The notes under the pieces were generated by a model, which was not told the DNA's origin, did no database searches, and was given only the letters and a program-made list of their open reading frames with translations. Shown piece after piece: positions 63,435 to 64,000 of a stretch of 64,000 bases of DNA. This DNA is from Chromatiales bacterium. Its GTDB lineage: Bacteria; Pseudomonadota; Gammaproteobacteria; UBA6429; Thiohalophilaceae. A program made the translations under genes and the position numbers. The first letter of the stretch is position 1; each line of letters opens with the position of its first letter. The DNA lies in NCBI GenBank assembly GCA_027076325.1, contig JALTJZ010000050.1, positions 1 to 64,000 of the forward strand, read 5' to 3'.

Positions 63435-63452
63435 CTGTAATAAAAATGTCAT
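63435..63452 (+). promoter_or_regulatory. Pho-box-like site
   Basis: CTGTAAT-AAAA-ATGTCAT matches the two-half Pho-box (CTGTCAT-N4-CTGTCAT) with two differences and exact 4-bp spacing. A -10-like TAAATA lies at 63464-63469, 11 bp after it. This is the spacing of PhoB-activated promoters, and points to autoregulation. Confidence 0.65.
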
Positions 63453-63475
63453 ATACCTTTGCTTAAATACTCGTT

Positions 63476-64000
63476 ATGACCAATATAAATAAGCCCACTG
63501 TTTTAATCATTGATGACGAACATGCGATCCGCGGAATGATAGGCATGGCTCTGGAAAAAGACTACCACTGCCTTGAAGCCAGCGATGCCCATAAAGCTGA
63601 AGCTATTTTAGCTCAGCAATTACCGGATTTAATTCTGCTGGACTGGATGATGCCGGGCATTAGTGGACTTCAATATATAAAAAGCCTGCGCCGAAATGAA
63701 AAAACAGAGTCAATACCGATTATTATGCTAACCGCTAAAACAGAAGAAGAAAATATGCTTGAAAGCCTCGATAGTGGTGCCGATGATTACCTTGGCAAGC
63801 CCTTTTCAACCGAAGAATTAAAAGCACGCATTCGGGCGCTGCTACGCAGAACATCCAATACTCGATCCAATGAAATATTAAATGTTTCAAACCTGATATT
63901 AGATAATACATCGCATCGGGTTTTATCTAATGGGAAAACTGTTACCCTCGGGCCAACCGAATATAATTTGCTTGCCTTTTTTATGCGCTCGCCAGAGCGT
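63476..64000 (+). CDS. phoB: Phosphate response regulator PhoB (truncated by window end)
   Basis: 175 residues visible, the gene runs off the window. Receiver with Asp13/Asp14, phospho-Asp56 (LILLDWMMPGISG) and the KPF loop, then the start of the winged helix (TLGPTEYNLLAFFMRSPER). The ATG at 63476 has no clear Shine-Dalgarno, and the promoter position suggests the transcript may begin close to the start codon. A partner phoR is presumably just outside. Confidence 0.92.
   Translation, partial: MTNINKPTVLIIDDEHAIRGMIGMALEKDYHCLEASDAHKAEAILAQQLPDLILLDWMMPGISGLQYIKSLRRNEKTESIPIIMLTAKTEEENMLESLDSGADDYLGKPFSTEELKARIRALLRRTSNTRSNEILNVSNLILDNTSHRVLSNGKTVTLGPTEYNLLAFFMRSPER

Larger units (their letters stand above)
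62970..63475. other. 506-bp regulatory gap ahead of phoB
   Basis: No gene is supported (the longest frame is a 13-codon one at 63271). The contents are AGTGCCAG-like and AGTGTCAG half-hairpins near 63001 and 63070, a terminator at 63109-63127, a perfect palindrome at 63284-63303 and a Pho-box-like site at 63435-63452. Confidence 0.6.

Noticed and set aside
1-64000. tRNA, rRNA or tmRNA genes
   Set aside because: I found no cloverleaf with a GTTCRANYC arm or other RNA signature; a tRNA scan would settle it.

Overview
The window looks like the chromosome of a free-living, motile, moderately AT-rich gammaproteobacterium. Three things support this. Several markers are largely gammaproteobacterial: an Rsd/AlgQ-type sigma-70 regulator, RapA, GshA of the enteric type, TrhP/YegQ, Slt70 and Tpm. 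A chemoreceptor sits behind a textbook sigma-28 promoter, and a FliB-type flagellin methylase is present. No tRNA, rRNA, CRISPR array or intact transposon was found. I cannot name the genus from sequence alone.

Layout. 1-1137 is the 3' end of a large repetitive adhesin. 1179-7460 holds pepN, dinB, a small lytic transglycosylase, tpm and a glyoxalase-II-like hydrolase. 7553-9910 is the chemoreceptor. 9911-14700 carries a methyltransferase, ispG, an EamA exporter and a zinc-ribbon protein, separated by two repeat-filled gaps. 14747-17805 is a run of small hypotheticals, including a YdcH-like protein and a solitary Xre/MbcA/ParS-type antitoxin. 17990-25637 has FliB, a Csd4-like cell-shape carboxypeptidase, an unusual HTH / coiled-coil / ferredoxin / reductase fusion, a PilZ protein, gloA and a MazG-like NTPase. 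25988-27685 is ilvD. 27961-29342 is a decayed accessory island: a broken polymorphic-toxin-like tip, a small membrane protein, IS3 and RAYT fragments, and an inverted copy of the slt leader. 29396-35500 has slt70, a NUC-type nuclease, a 29-residue peptide unit with its own promoter and terminator, rsd, csp and trhP. 35735-39449 is a glycerol / glycerophosphodiester set. 39578-47083 has a membrane-anchored RRM protein, two FHA proteins, a PreP-like protease, yaaA and thioredoxin. 47468-52500 has a TlpA-like redoxin, gshA, a ParA/MerR pair and a nitroreductase/HxlR divergent pair. 52664-62969 has a PstS-like binding protein, zapE, a MipA-like porin, rapA, a PepSY-PhoP-PhoQ-like operon, a DUF523 protein and a Nudix hydrolase. 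The window ends inside phoB.

How the genes work together. Phosphorus and glycerol themes recur: GDPD, GlpD and a GlpK-like kinase would turn glycerophosphodiesters into glycolytic intermediates, while the PstS-like protein and phoB (with a plausible upstream Pho box) point to phosphate sensing. Thiol and electrophile handling is also strong: gshA, gloA, the glyoxalase-II-like hydrolase, thioredoxin, TlpA-like proteins and a nitroreductase under a probable two-Cys HxlR switch. Envelope remodelling is represented by two lytic transglycosylases and the Csd4-like enzyme.

The gene-free gaps are unusually structured. They hold REP-like palindromes, a five-copy hairpin array, a 210-bp tandem duplication that preserves an old gene end, two candidate structured RNAs and several perfect operator-like palindromes. 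The strongest candidates for something undescribed are the 20842-22341 fusion protein, the 29-residue peptide unit at 32868-33121, and the rearranged toxin-remnant island.
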